A stretch of DNA of 64,000 bases from Massilia sp. erpn (GCF_024400215.1 NZ_CP053748.1:3658001-3722000); one strand, 5' to 3'; counted from the stretch's first letter, positions 27,117 through 38,162 are shown. Program-made: numbers and translations. Notes: a model not told the origin generated them from the sequence alone.

Positions 27117-27500
27117 ATGGCTTACTCGGAAAAAGTTCTCGACCACTACGAAAATCCGCGCAATGTGGGCGCCTTCGAAAAAGGCGATGAAACCGTGGGC
27201 ACCGGCATGGTCGGCGCCCCGGCCTGCGGCGACGTGATGAAGCTGCAGATCAAGGTCGGCGCGGACGGCCTGATCGAAGACGCGAAGTTCAAGACCTATG
27301 GCTGCGGTTCGGCCATCGCTTCGAGCTCGCTGGTGACCGAATGGGTGAAGGGCAAGACCCTGGACCAGGCGCTGGCCATCAAGAACACCCAGATCGCGGA
27401 AGAACTGGCCCTGCCGCCAGTGAAGATCCACTGCTCCATCCTGGCGGAAGACGCCATCAAGGCCGCAGTGCAGGACTACAAGGCCAAACACGCAGCCTAA
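27117..27500 (+). CDS. iscU: Fe-S cluster scaffold IscU
   Basis: A 127-residue scaffold protein for [2Fe-2S] assembly. It begins with the family signature [19 protein letters not shown] and holds the three cluster cysteines in GAPACGDVM (about residue 37), [11 protein letters not shown] (about 63) and [12 protein letters not shown] (about 106). LPPVK just before the last Cys is the HscA recognition motif. It sits 40 bp after iscS with an AGGAG binding site. Confidence 0.97.
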   Translation: MAYSEKVLDHYENPRNVGAFEKGDETVGTGMVGAPACGDVMKLQIKVGADGLIEDAKFKTYGCGSAIASSSLVTEWVKGKTLDQALAIKNTQIAEELALPPVKIHCSILAEDAIKAAVQDYKAKHAA

Positions 27501-27519
27501 ATCGGCCACGGAGAAGAGT

Positions 27520-27843
27520 ATGGCAATCACACTGACCGAGAAGGCAGCGAAACACATCAGCCGGTATATCGAACGGCGCGGCAAGGGCATCGGCCTGCGC
27601 TTCGGCGTGCGCACCACCGGCTGCTCGGGACTGGCGTACAAGCTGGAATACGTGGATGACGCAGCGGCCGAGGACAGCGTCTTCGAGTCGCACGGAGTGA
27701 AGGTCTTCGTCGACCCGAAAAGCCTGCCATACATCGACGGCACCGAACTCGATTTTGCCCGCGAAGGCCTGAACGAAGGCTTCAAGTTCAATAACCCGAA
27801 CGAGAAAGACGCCTGCGGCTGCGGCGAAAGCTTCCGTATCTGA
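27520..27843 (+). CDS. iscA: Fe-S carrier protein IscA
   Basis: A 107-residue A-type carrier that takes clusters or iron to target proteins. The three conserved cysteines are in [13 protein letters not shown] (about residue 35) and DACGCGESF (about residues 99-101). Length and spacing match IscA. It is between iscU and hscB in the isc operon and starts 19 bp after iscU. Confidence 0.96.
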   Translation: MAITLTEKAAKHISRYIERRGKGIGLRFGVRTTGCSGLAYKLEYVDDAAAEDSVFESHGVKVFVDPKSLPYIDGTELDFAREGLNEGFKFNNPNEKDACGCGESFRI

Positions 27844-27853
27844 CTGGCCGGCC

Positions 27854-28369
27854 GTGCAAAACCATTTCGACCTCTTTCAACTGCCGCAGCAGTTCGCCGT
27901 GGACAGCGCCGCCCTGGACGCCGCCTACCGCGAAGTGCAGAGCCGCGTCCACCCGGATAAATTCGTCAACGCCAGTGACGCTGAAAAGCGCGTGGCGATG
28001 CAGTGGGCGACGCGCGCCAACGAGGCTTACCAGACCCTGAAGAATCCGCAGAAGCGCGCGCAGTACCTGTGCGAGCTGAATGGCGTCGATCTGAAGGTGG
28101 AATCGAATACCTCGATGCCGATGGCTTTCCTGATGCAGCAGATGGAGTGGCGCGAAGAGCTGGCCGAGGCGCGCGCCGCCAAGGACGCCGACCTGCTCGA
28201 CAAGCTCGATGGCCAGCTGCGCGGCGCGCGCAAGCTGCAGCTGCTGGAAATCGAAACGCAGATCGGCGGCGGCGATTTCCATGGCGCCGCCCAGGGTGTG
28301 CGGGCGCTGATGTTCCTCGAAAAATTCGGCGAAGAAGTCCGCTTCGCCTTCGACGCCATCGAAGCCTGA
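27854..28369 (+). CDS. hscB: Fe-S assembly co-chaperone HscB
   Basis: A 171-residue J-domain protein. HPDKF at about residue 34 in VQSRVHPDKFVNAS is the HPD motif that stimulates HscA ATPase, and the C-terminal three-helix domain (about 95-170) binds IscU. It starts with GTG at 27854, where MQNHFDLFQLPQQF gives the usual N-terminus of the family; the start lies 10 bp after iscA. Confidence 0.95.
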   Translation: MQNHFDLFQLPQQFAVDSAALDAAYREVQSRVHPDKFVNASDAEKRVAMQWATRANEAYQTLKNPQKRAQYLCELNGVDLKVESNTSMPMAFLMQQMEWREELAEARAAKDADLLDKLDGQLRGARKLQLLEIETQIGGGDFHGAAQGVRALMFLEKFGEEVRFAFDAIEA

Positions 28370-28426
28370 TACAGGCTTGGCGAATGCCGGCGCGCTAGCC
28401 GGTGCATACAGAAAAACAGGTTTCAC

Positions 28427-30307
<1,881 letters not shown>

Positions 30308-30337
30308 ATCCAAACTGAATATTTGAAGAGGTAACAA

Positions 30338-30679
30338 GTGCCACAAATCGTAGTCCTGCCCCACGCGAAGCTGTGCCCTGAAGGCGCCGTGATCGAAGCC
30401 CCTGCCGGCAAGTCCGTTTGCGACGTGCTGCTGGAGAACGACATCCATATCGAGCACGCCTGCGAGAAATCCTGCGCCTGCACCACCTGCCACGTGCTGG
30501 TGCGCGAGGGCTTCGACTCCCTGAACGAAGCCACCGACACCGAGGAAGACCTGCTGGACAAGGCCTGGGGCCTGGAAGCGGTCTCGCGCCTGTCCTGCCA
30601 GTCCATCGTGGCGGAAGAAGACCTGGTCGTCGAAATTCCGAAATACACCATCAACCACGCCAGCGAAGGCGGCCACTGA
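30338..30679 (+). CDS. fdx: [2Fe-2S] ferredoxin of the isc operon
   Basis: A 113-residue adrenodoxin-type ferredoxin that donates electrons for cluster assembly. Cluster cysteines are in HACEKSCACTTCHVLV (C-x5-C-x2-C spacing, near residue 42) and RLSCQSIV (about residue 87). The start codon is GTG at 30338 with AGAGGTAA upstream; no nearby ATG fits. Confidence 0.96.
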   Translation: MPQIVVLPHAKLCPEGAVIEAPAGKSVCDVLLENDIHIEHACEKSCACTTCHVLVREGFDSLNEATDTEEDLLDKAWGLEAVSRLSCQSIVAEEDLVVEIPKYTINHASEGGH

Positions 30680-30694
30680 TACGCGGAGCCAGCG

Positions 30695-30889
30695 ATGAAA
30701 TGGACTGATATTACGGCGATTGCCGAAGCGCTGTACGACAAGCACCCGGACGTGGACCCGACCACGATCCGCTTCACCGACCTGCACAACTGGATCGTCG
30801 ATCTGGAAGAGTTCGACGACGACCATAAGCGCGGCGGCGAGAAAGTACTGGAAGCGGTTCAGCAGGCATGGATCGATGAAGCCAAATAA
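30695..30889 (+). CDS. iscX: IscX protein
   Basis: A 64-residue acidic protein that binds IscS and iron and modulates cluster assembly. The sequence [34 protein letters not shown] is the family signature, and the acidic C-terminal helices are intact. It ends the isc operon proper. Its last 14 bases overlap the start of the methyltransferase gene that follows. Confidence 0.95.
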   Translation: MKWTDITAIAEALYDKHPDVDPTTIRFTDLHNWIVDLEEFDDDHKRGGEKVLEAVQQAWIDEAK

Positions 30890-31790
30890 GAAAGCGGCCG
30901 CGCCATTGGCGGCCACCGTAACCGATATCCCTGAAGTGAAGCCCGGCCAGTCGGTCGCGCTGCTGCAGGAGCTGCACATCCTCACGCGCGACGGCAAGCT
31001 GAATCAGGACAGCCGCCGCAAGCTGAAGCAGGTCTACCACCTGTACCAGTTCATCGAGCCGCTGCTGAAAGAGGTGCAGGCCACGGGCAAGAGCATTTCC
31101 CTGGTCGACCATGGCGCGGGCAAGTCCTATCTGGGCTTCATCATCTATGACCTGTTCTTCAAGGCGCTGAGCGACGGCTCGCACATCTACGGCATCGAAA
31201 CGCGCGAAGAGCTGGTGCAGCGTTCGCAGGAGCTGGCGGCGAAGTTCGACTTCCCCGGCATGTCCTTCCTGCCGCTGTCGGTGGCCGAATCCACCCAATC
31301 CGAGCTGCTGCCGCAGCAGATCGATATCGTCACCGCCCTGCATGCTTGCAATACCGCAACCGACGACGCCATCGATTTCGCGCTGAAAAAGCGCGCCAAA
31401 TACATGGTGCTGGTGCCTTGCTGCCAGGCCGAAGTGGCGTCCGTGCTGCGCAAGAACAAGGGCAAGGCGCTGGCGAAAAACGCGTTGACCGAAATCTGGC
31501 GCCACCCGATCCATACGCGCGAATTCGGCAGCCAGATCACCAATGTCTTGCGTTGTCTGCAGCTGGAAGCGCATGGTTACCAGGTCAATGTGACGGAGCT
31601 GGTGGGCTGGGAGCATTCGATGAAGAATGAACTCATCATCGCCACCTACAAGAATCTGCCGCGCCGCCGTCCGAGCGAGCGCCTGCAGGAAGTGCTGGAA
31701 ACCCTGGGCCTGGAAGAAATGGGCCAGCGCTTCTACAGCAGCCATCTGGAAAAAGCCGAACACGCCGCGGCGGACGCGGTAGAAGAGTGA
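30876..31790 (+). CDS. class I SAM-dependent methyltransferase (Methyltransf_32-like)
   Basis: A 304-residue methyltransferase. The SAM-binding motif I is [19 protein letters not shown] near residue 75, and [35 protein letters not shown] near residue 155 matches the later motifs of this family. The start at 30876 overlaps the end of iscX by 14 bases, so it is coupled to the isc operon. The target is unknown; some relatives are RNA or protein methyltransferases. A pseudouridine synthase gene follows 3 bp later, which hints at an RNA target but does not prove it. Confidence 0.85.
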   Translation: MKPNKKAAAPLAATVTDIPEVKPGQSVALLQELHILTRDGKLNQDSRRKLKQVYHLYQFIEPLLKEVQATGKSISLVDHGAGKSYLGFIIYDLFFKALSDGSHIYGIETREELVQRSQELAAKFDFPGMSFLPLSVAESTQSELLPQQIDIVTALHACNTATDDAIDFALKKRAKYMVLVPCCQAEVASVLRKNKGKALAKNALTEIWRHPIHTREFGSQITNVLRCLQLEAHGYQVNVTELVGWEHSMKNELIIATYKNLPRRRPSERLQEVLETLGLEEMGQRFYSSHLEKAEHAAADAVEE

Positions 31791-31793
31791 CTC

Positions 31794-32474
31794 ATGACTG
31801 AAGAAACGACGATCCGCCTCTCCAAGCGCGTGGCGGAAATGCTGCCATGTTCGCGCCGCGAGGCCGAGCTGTATATCGAAGGCGCTTATGTGAGCGTGGA
31901 CGGGGTGCTGGTGGAAGAAGCGGGCGCGCGCGTCGCGGCGCACCAGCAGGTGGTGCTGGCGGCAAATGCCGAGCCGACCGAGATCCTGCCTGTGACCATC
32001 GTGATGCACAAGCCGGCCGGTGCCGCGCCGCAGGCGCGTCTGAAGGAAGAGGCGCGTTCGGCCGAGGCGCAGAAGCAGCGCTTCCTCAAGCGCCACTTCG
32101 TGAATCTGACGCTGGCGCTGCCGATGGACGATATGGCCAGCGGCCTGTGCGTGTTCACCCAGGACTTCCGCGTGGCGCGCAAGCTGGTGCAGGATGCCGA
32201 CACGGTGGAGCAGGAAATCATCGTCGATGTGGATGGTGCGATTGCCGAAAACGGCTTGGCGCAGCTGAACCAGGGCAGCGCCAAGGTCAGCTGGCAGAAC
32301 GAAGGCCGCCTGCGCTTCGCCATCAAAGGTCCGAAGCCGGGCCAGATCCGCAAGATGTGCCTTGCCGTTGGCCTGAAAGTCACGGCCATGAAACGGATCC
32401 GTCTGGGCCGCATCGCCATGTCCGGCCTGCCGGTCGGCGAATGGCGCTATCTGCAGGGCTACGAGCGCTTCTAA
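31794..32474 (+). CDS. RNA pseudouridine synthase, RsuA/RluF type
   Basis: A 226-residue protein with an N-terminal S4 RNA-binding domain (residues 6-55: IRLSKRVAEMLPCSRREAELYIEGAYVSVDG) and a shortened catalytic domain. The catalytic motif GRLDxxTSGLL is changed to ALPMDDMASGLCVF, retaining the aspartate (D112). The family residues around KMCLAVGLKVTAMKRIRLGRIAMSGLPVGEWR are well preserved. It should convert a uridine in rRNA or tRNA, but the site cannot be named. It lies 3 bp after the methyltransferase and converges on the GNAT gene. Confidence 0.82.
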   Translation: MTEETTIRLSKRVAEMLPCSRREAELYIEGAYVSVDGVLVEEAGARVAAHQQVVLAANAEPTEILPVTIVMHKPAGAAPQARLKEEARSAEAQKQRFLKRHFVNLTLALPMDDMASGLCVFTQDFRVARKLVQDADTVEQEIIVDVDGAIAENGLAQLNQGSAKVSWQNEGRLRFAIKGPKPGQIRKMCLAVGLKVTAMKRIRLGRIAMSGLPVGEWRYLQGYERF

Positions 32475-32477
32475 GCG

Positions 32478-32930
32478 CTAGCGCATATCCTCCGGCGCCG
32501 CCGCGCGCGGCGCATAATCCTTGACGAAACGCTTGGGCACTTCACGGTAGCCCACCTGCTCATAAAACAGATGGGCGGGCTGGCGCCGCATGCTGCTCGA
32601 TAGCTCCGTATGCGTGCAGCCGCGCGCTTGCGCCCGCGCTTCCGCATGCGCCATCAGCGCCCGTCCCGCGCCCAGGCGGCGCAATGCTTCATCCACCACA
32701 AAGGCCGACACCACGGCATATTCATTGGTGGTGCTCAGCGGCAGAACGTAATTCTGCGTCAGCACGCCGACGATCTGTCCGGCCACTTGCGCCACCCAGC
32801 AATCGCCCTCGCGCCGCTCGAATTCGGGCCAGCGCCGTTCCAGGCTGGCCATGGTGTTGGGATAGCCGAGCTGCCAGAACAGCGCGGCGATGCGCGGCAG
32901 GTCGCCGCGCTGTGCATTGCGTATTTCCAT
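32478..32930 (-). CDS. GNAT-family N-acetyltransferase
   Basis: A 150-residue acetyl-CoA-dependent acetyltransferase. Segments typical of the fold are EIRNAQRGDLPRIAALFWQLGYP (beta1-alpha1), VVSAFVVDEALRRLGAGRALMAHAEARAQARG (acetyl-CoA pyrophosphate loop, RRLGAG) and LFYEQVGYREV at the C-terminus. The substrate is unknown. It converges on the pseudouridine synthase gene with a 3-bp gap and is transcribed in the same direction as the porin gene behind it. Confidence 0.88.
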   Translation of the reverse strand: MEIRNAQRGDLPRIAALFWQLGYPNTMASLERRWPEFERREGDCWVAQVAGQIVGVLTQNYVLPLSTTNEYAVVSAFVVDEALRRLGAGRALMAHAEARAQARGCTHTELSSSMRRQPAHLFYEQVGYREVPKRFVKDYAPRAAAPEDMR

Positions 32931-32991
32931 TTCGTCTTTCGATTCGTCTTGGGAGCAGGGCAGGGAGCGATGCGCCCCCTGCCGCCGGCAA

Positions 32992-34047
32992 TCAGAAGGA
33001 GTGGCGCAGGCCGAGATTGAACTCGCGCGTACCCGCGACGGCGCTGGTCTGTCCCGCGACGGGCAGAGTGGCGCTATACGTGTGGTAGTTGGCGCCGTTC
33101 TTGTTGCTCACTTTCGCTGTGGAGGCATAGGCGATGGTGCGCTTGGACAGGTCGTAGGTATAGGTCAGCGCCCACTGGTTGGCGTCCTTGTTGGCGACGG
33201 TGCGGTCGTTCTTGCGGATATAGCTGGCCAGGATGGTGCTCGAACCGAAAGGAATGGAGGCGCCCAGCAGCAGGTCGCGGCTGTCGGTGTTGCCGGTTCC
33301 CTTGTTGCTGCCGCTGATGATGATGGCCTTCACCACGCGGAAATCGTAGCTGCCGCCGATCACATAATTGGTGGAATGGTCGGTGGCGGTGGCGTTGTTC
33401 TGGCGGTGGTAGCCGGCGCGGATGGTCAGCGGACCTTCGGCATACATCACCGAGCTGCCGATATGGCGATTGGCGGCCTTATTGTCCGCCACCTCGCCAA
33501 AGCCATACAGGACATCGGCCGTCACGCCGCGCATGGTGGGCGTGGTGTACTTCACCGCATTGTTGACGCGCTTGCCGTTGGTGGCGAACAGATTGCTGCC
33601 TGCGCCGGCGAAGCCGTCATCCATCGGTTCCATCAGCTTCCACGCCAGATATTCCGGACCATACTGGCGGCCCAGGGTGAGCGTTCCCAGTTCCTTGTTT
33701 TTCAGGCCGACGAAAGCCTGGCGGCCGAACAGCAGGCCGCTCTGGTCGGAGGCGCCGGTGTCGGCCAGGATGCCCGATTCCAGCGTGAAGATGGTGGACC
33801 AGCCGCCGCCCAGGTCTTCCGTGCCGCGGAAGCCGATACGGCTGCCTTGCAGCGTGCCGCTCTGCATCTTGGTGTCGTTGCCGCTGAAGGCGGGCAGGGC
33901 GGCCGTGGGCGTATGCGTGCTGGCGATCGCGCCCGTGGTCCTGGCCACGCTGAGGTCAAGCACGCCGTAGATGCTTACGTTCGATTGAGCCAGTGCCGGA
34001 CCGGCGCTGCAGGCGCACAGGGCGGCGGCCATGAGAGATTTCTTCAT
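32992..34047 (-). CDS. outer-membrane porin (general bacterial porin family)
   Basis: A 351-residue trimeric porin with a signal peptide (MKKSLMAAALCACSAGPALA, cleaved near residue 20). The mature start QSNVSIYGVLDLSVARTTG and the C-terminal REFNLGLRHSF (terminal Phe for Bam recognition) are the hallmarks of the betaproteobacterial general porin family. It is divergent from the phosphonate uptake operon and shares the promoter region that holds two repeated palindromic sites, so it may be co-regulated and admit aminoethylphosphonate across the outer membrane; that is inference. Confidence 0.92.
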   Translation of the reverse strand: MKKSLMAAALCACSAGPALAQSNVSIYGVLDLSVARTTGAIASTHTPTAALPAFSGNDTKMQSGTLQGSRIGFRGTEDLGGGWSTIFTLESGILADTGASDQSGLLFGRQAFVGLKNKELGTLTLGRQYGPEYLAWKLMEPMDDGFAGAGSNLFATNGKRVNNAVKYTTPTMRGVTADVLYGFGEVADNKAANRHIGSSVMYAEGPLTIRAGYHRQNNATATDHSTNYVIGGSYDFRVVKAIIISGSNKGTGNTDSRDLLLGASIPFGSSTILASYIRKNDRTVANKDANQWALTYTYDLSKRTIAYASTAKVSNKNGANYHTYSATLPVAGQTSAVAGTREFNLGLRHSF

Positions 34048-34138
34048 TCCTTGTCTTCCCGTTGAAAGTGGCGAAGGTGCCAGATTTAGGCGGATTGCCT
34101 GAGCGCCGAAGCTTAAACAGGGATTGTTACAAGATCGT

Positions 34139-34150
34139 GACGTCTAGATG
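34139..34150. promoter_or_regulatory. candidate GntR operator, copy 1
   Basis: GACGTCTAGATG contains GTCTAGAT, close to the GTnTAnAC core bound by HutC-group GntR regulators. The same 12 bases occur again at 34173, in the same orientation 34 bp apart. Both lie between the divergent porin and phnS genes. The GntR protein at 40220 is the likely binder. Confidence 0.5.
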
Positions 34151-34172
34151 ATTAAATGATTTTGTTAAAATA

Positions 34173-34186
34173 GACGTCTAGATGTC
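34173..34186. promoter_or_regulatory. candidate GntR operator, copy 2
   Basis: GACGTCTAGATGTC is a 14-bp palindrome with one mismatched pair. It lies just after a -10-like TAAAAT (34166-34171) and 64 bp before the phnS ATG, where a repressor would block transcription of the uptake operon. Confidence 0.5.
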
Positions 34187-34249
34187 ATTGCGACGTCATA
34201 TTCGCCCGATAAGATGCGCGGCATCCTGTTCAACTTCATGGAGCTGTGC

Positions 34250-35275
34250 ATGTCTTTCCCCGCTACTCTCAAGCCGCTTGCCCTGACCTTGACCCTCAGT
34301 CTGGGCGCCACTTTGGCCCATGCGGAAACCACGCTGACCGTGTACAGCGCACTGGAAGCTGACCAGCTCAAGGCTTACCAGGCCCGCTTCGAGGCCGATA
34401 ACCCCGACATCAAGATCAAATGGGTGCGCGATTCGACCGGCATCATCACCGCCAAGCTGCTGGCCGAGAAAGCCGCGCCGCAAGCCGACGTGGTGATGGG
34501 CGTGGCAGCCACCTCGCTGCTGGTGCTGGAAAAAGAAGGCATGCTGCTGCCGTATGCGCCGAAGGACTACAGCAAGCTCAATGCGCGCTATGTGGACAGC
34601 GCCAGTCCGCCAAGCTGGGTGGGTATGGACGTGTGGGGCGCGGCGGTCTGCTTCAACACCGTGGAGGCGGCCAAGCTGGGCCTGAAAAAGCCGGAGTCGT
34701 GGAAGGACCTGCTCAAGCCTGAATACAAGGGCAAGATCACCATGCCGCATCCGGTCTCCAGCGGTACCGGCTACTTCGACGTGACGGCCTGGCTCACCCT
34801 GTTCGGCGAGAAGGAAGGCTGGGCCTTCATGGACAAGCTGCACGAGAATATCGGCCAGTACACCCACTCTGGCTCCAAGCCTTGCAAGCAGGCGGCGGCA
34901 GGCGAATTCCCCATCGGGATCGCCTTCGAATACCGCGCGGCCAAGCTGAAAGAGGGCGGCGCGCCGCTGGATGTGATCCTGCCGAAAGAAGGCCTGGGCT
35001 GGGATGTGGAAGCCACCGCCATCGTCAAAGGAAGCAAACGCCTGGAAGCGGCGCGCAAGCTGGCCGACTGGTCTGCCTCGCGCACCGCCAACGAGCTGTA
35101 TGCGAAGAACTTCGCGCTGGTCGCCTATCCCGGCGTGTCCGTGCCGCATCCGGCCATTCCAGCCAACTATGAACAGCTGCTGATCAAGCAGGATCTGAAA
35201 TGGTCGGCGCGCGAGCGCGAACGCATCCTGGCCGAATGGAGCAAACGCTACGAAGGCAAGGCTGAGCCAAAATAA
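34250..35275 (+). CDS. phnS: 2-aminoethylphosphonate ABC transporter substrate-binding protein
   Basis: A 341-residue periplasmic binding protein with a signal peptide cut near AHA-ETTLTVYSAL (about residue 26). It belongs to the iron/polyamine-like type-2 binding proteins (YSALEADQLKAYQARFEADNPDIKIKWVRDSTG), and the downstream phnT, phnU, phnW and phnX genes point to 2-aminoethylphosphonate as ligand. ATG 34250 is chosen because GGAG lies six bases upstream and it gives a clean signal peptide; ATG 34214 and 34238 are in frame but poorer. The stop shares one base with phnT. Confidence 0.88.
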   Translation: MSFPATLKPLALTLTLSLGATLAHAETTLTVYSALEADQLKAYQARFEADNPDIKIKWVRDSTGIITAKLLAEKAAPQADVVMGVAATSLLVLEKEGMLLPYAPKDYSKLNARYVDSASPPSWVGMDVWGAAVCFNTVEAAKLGLKKPESWKDLLKPEYKGKITMPHPVSSGTGYFDVTAWLTLFGEKEGWAFMDKLHENIGQYTHSGSKPCKQAAAGEFPIGIAFEYRAAKLKEGGAPLDVILPKEGLGWDVEATAIVKGSKRLEAARKLADWSASRTANELYAKNFALVAYPGVSVPHPAIPANYEQLLIKQDLKWSARERERILAEWSKRYEGKAEPK

Positions 35276-36450
35276 TGAAGCAGAGCGATTTCCCGCTGAG
35301 CGGGCAGGAGGCGGCGCTGGCTGGCGAGCGGCTGGACAATCTATCCGCCGCCTTCGATGAGGCCGGCGCGGTGCGGAGCCAAGCGCCCGCGCCGGGCTGG
35401 CTGCGCATCGAGGGCGTGAACAAGCGCTTCGGCGCCAGCACGGTGCTGGGCGATATCACCCTCGATGTGCGCCAGGGCGAATTCCTTTGCCTGCTCGGTC
35501 CTTCGGGCTGCGGCAAGACCACCCTGCTGCGCATCATCGCCGGGCTGGAAAAGCAGGATGGCGGCGTGGTGCTGATGGGCGGACGCAATATCGGCGTGCT
35601 GCCGCCCGCGCTGCGCGATTACGGCATCGTGTTCCAGTCCTATGCGCTGTTCCCCAATCTGACCGTGGCGGAAAATGTCGCGTATGCCCTGCGCCTGCCG
35701 CGCAAGGAAAAAGCCAAGCGCGTGGCGCAGCTGCTGGAGATGGTGGAATTGGACGGCAAGCAGGAATGCTATCCCTCCCAGCTCTCCGGCGGCCAGCAGC
35801 AGCGCATCGCCCTGGCACGCGCGCTGGCCACTTCGCCCAGCCTGCTGCTGCTGGACGAACCGCTGTCGGCGCTCGATGCCAAGGTACGCGAAAACCTGCG
35901 CCAGGAACTGCGCGCCTTGCAGCGCAAGCTGGGCATCACCGCCATCATGGTCACGCACGACCAGGAAGAGGCGCTGGCGATTGCCGATACCATTGCCGTG
36001 ATGGCCAAGGGCCGCATCGAGCAAGTCGGCACGCCGGAGCAGGTCTACGGTTCGCCGCGCACCCGCTTCGTGGCAGATTTCGTCGGCAGCGCTAACTGGC
36101 TGCCGGTCAGCCTGAACGAAGCGGGACTGGCGACCGTGGGCGACATCTCTTTCGGCCACGACCTGCCGGCCGGCGCGCGCACGGCGCTGGCCTTCTGCCG
36201 TCCGGAAGATATACGTGTCGAGCCGCATTGGACGGCAGGCGGGTCGATGACCATGACCATCGTCGATCGCGTTGATTTCCTCGGCGGAGTGCGGCGCGGC
36301 ATGCTGTCCCTGTGCGCCGACCGCAGCGTGCGGCTGATAGTGGACGTCGCCGCCAGCGAACCTGGTTACGACAGCCTGCGGCCCGGCCAGCGCGTGCCGG
36401 TATCGATCCCGCCGCATCGCGTGCGCTTCTTCATGGAGGGCGCTGCATGA
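35275..36450 (+). CDS. phnT: 2-aminoethylphosphonate ABC transporter ATP-binding protein
   Basis: A 391-residue ATPase of the spermidine/phosphonate group. Walker A GPSGCGKTT at about residues 75-83, signature [15 protein letters not shown], Walker B LLLLDEPLSALD and a C-terminal TOBE domain (about 285-385, including AFCRPEDIRVE) are present. A 40-residue N-terminal extension precedes the conserved core LRIEGVNKRFG, longer than usual; no later Met is available as start. It is coupled to phnS (TAATG) and to phnU (ATGA). Confidence 0.9.
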   Translation: MKQSDFPLSGQEAALAGERLDNLSAAFDEAGAVRSQAPAPGWLRIEGVNKRFGASTVLGDITLDVRQGEFLCLLGPSGCGKTTLLRIIAGLEKQDGGVVLMGGRNIGVLPPALRDYGIVFQSYALFPNLTVAENVAYALRLPRKEKAKRVAQLLEMVELDGKQECYPSQLSGGQQQRIALARALATSPSLLLLDEPLSALDAKVRENLRQELRALQRKLGITAIMVTHDQEEALAIADTIAVMAKGRIEQVGTPEQVYGSPRTRFVADFVGSANWLPVSLNEAGLATVGDISFGHDLPAGARTALAFCRPEDIRVEPHWTAGGSMTMTIVDRVDFLGGVRRGMLSLCADRSVRLIVDVAASEPGYDSLRPGQRVPVSIPPHRVRFFMEGAA

Positions 36451-38141
36451 GTGTCTCACTGGCCTGGCCGCGTGGCGGCAGTCTGCGCAGCACGGACGAG
36501 CGCTTCGCTGGCCTGCTGATGTGGGGCGGGGCAGCGCTGCTGCTGGTGTTCGTGCTGCTGCCGCTGTCGGCCATTTTCGTCAAGGCGCTGCAGGACCGTT
36601 CCGGCGCCTTCGTCGGCGCGGCGCAACTGCTGCGCGTGGTGCAGGAACCGCGCATTGCCATGGCGGCCTGGAACAGCATCCAGATCGCCGTGATGACGGC
36701 TGTGCTGGTGCTGCCATCCGCCTTCGTCTTCGCTTTCGCGCTGACGCGTTCCCGCATCGCCGCCAAGCCGCTATTTCGCCTGATCGCCTTGCTGCCGCTG
36801 CTGACGCCATCGCTGATGCCCGCGATTTCCCTGGTCTATCTGTTCGGCACCCAAGGCCTGCTGCGCGGCTGGCTGGGCGGGCAAACCATCTATGGCCCGC
36901 TGGGCATCGTCTTGGGCGAAGTGTTCAACACCTTCCCGCATGCGGTGCTGATCATGACGGCGGCATTGTCCGTGGCCGACGCCCGTCTGTACGAAGCCGC
37001 CACCGCCATGGGCGCCAGTCCGCTGCGCCGCTTCATGACCATCACGCTGCCCAACGCGCGCTATGGACTGGTTTCCGCCGCCACGCTGGTGCTGACCCTG
37101 GTCGTGACCGACTTCGGCGTGCCGAAAGTGATCGGTGGCCAGTTCAATGTGCTGGCGCTGGAAGCCTACAAGCAGGTGCTGGGCCAGCAGAATTTCAACC
37201 ACGGTGCGGTGATCGGCCTGCTCCTGCTGCTGCCTGCCTTGCTCAGCTTCGTCGTCGAACGCCGCGTCAGCCGCCGCCAGCAGGCTGCGATGACGGGACG
37301 TTCGGTGCAATACCGTCCCAAGCCCAATGCCATGCGCGACATCCCGCTGCTGCTGGCCTGCAGCCTGCTCGCCGTCTTCATGCTGGCGCTGGTGGGCGTG
37401 GCCATTGCCGCCGCCTTCATCGAGCTGTGGCCCTACAAGCTGCAGTTCTCTCTGGTCCATTTCGATTTCGACCAGCAGGATGGTGGCGGCTGGCTGGCCT
37501 TCCGCAACAGTCTGACGCTTTCGCTGCTGACGGCCGTTGCGGGCAGCGCGTTAATCTTCCTCAATGCCTACCTGATGGAAAAGCAGCCCGCCGCCCGCCT
37601 TGCGCTGCCGCTCATGCGCTTCGCCGCCATCGTGCCGATGGCCGTTCCCGGCATGGTGCTGGGCCTGGGCTATGTCTTCTTCTTCAATGCGCCGGGCAAT
37701 CCCCTGCATGGCCTGTTCGGTGGCATGGCCATCCTGGCCGCTTCCGCCATCGCCCACTTTTACACCACCGGCCATCTGGCGCTGACCACATCGCTGCGCC
37801 AGATCGACGGCGAAATCGAAGCGGCTGCGCGCACCCTGGGGCGCCCATGGTGGACCTGCTGCCTGCGCGTCAGCCTGCCCATCGTGCTGCCGTCGCTGCT
37901 GAACGTTTTCCGCTACCTCTTCGTCTCCAGCATGACCACGGTGAGCTGCGTGATCTTCCTCTACAACGCCGACACCGTGCTGGCCTCGGTGGCCGTGCTG
38001 AATATGGACGATGCGGGCGATACCGCCGCCGCTGCCGCCATGGCCACGCTGATCGTCGCCACCTCGGCCGCCGTATCGCTGCTTCTGAATGCGCTGGGCT
38101 GGTGGTGCGAGCGGCGCACCCAGGCCTGGCGGTGCCATTGA
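36447..38141 (+). CDS. phnU: 2-aminoethylphosphonate ABC transporter permease, fused two-domain
   Basis: A 564-residue inner-membrane protein with two binding-protein-dependent permease domains in one chain, each with about six helices. The conserved cytoplasmic loops are EAATAMGASPLRRFMTITLPNARYG (first half, about residue 185) and EAAARTLGRPWWTCCLRVSLPIVLPS (second half, about residue 465). In other bacteria PhnU and PhnV are separate; here they are fused, as in several betaproteobacteria. The start ATG at 36447 overlaps the phnT stop by four bases. Confidence 0.88.
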   Translation: MSVSLAWPRGGSLRSTDERFAGLLMWGGAALLLVFVLLPLSAIFVKALQDRSGAFVGAAQLLRVVQEPRIAMAAWNSIQIAVMTAVLVLPSAFVFAFALTRSRIAAKPLFRLIALLPLLTPSLMPAISLVYLFGTQGLLRGWLGGQTIYGPLGIVLGEVFNTFPHAVLIMTAALSVADARLYEAATAMGASPLRRFMTITLPNARYGLVSAATLVLTLVVTDFGVPKVIGGQFNVLALEAYKQVLGQQNFNHGAVIGLLLLLPALLSFVVERRVSRRQQAAMTGRSVQYRPKPNAMRDIPLLLACSLLAVFMLALVGVAIAAAFIELWPYKLQFSLVHFDFDQQDGGGWLAFRNSLTLSLLTAVAGSALIFLNAYLMEKQPAARLALPLMRFAAIVPMAVPGMVLGLGYVFFFNAPGNPLHGLFGGMAILAASAIAHFYTTGHLALTTSLRQIDGEIEAAARTLGRPWWTCCLRVSLPIVLPSLLNVFRYLFVSSMTTVSCVIFLYNADTVLASVAVLNMDDAGDTAAAAAMATLIVATSAAVSLLLNALGWWCERRTQAWRCH

Positions 38142-38162
38142 ACACCTTCTTCTCTAAACCTT

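Noticed and set aside
36447..38141. Permease as two genes phnU and phnV
   Set aside because: The frame is open through both domains, with no internal stop or restart.
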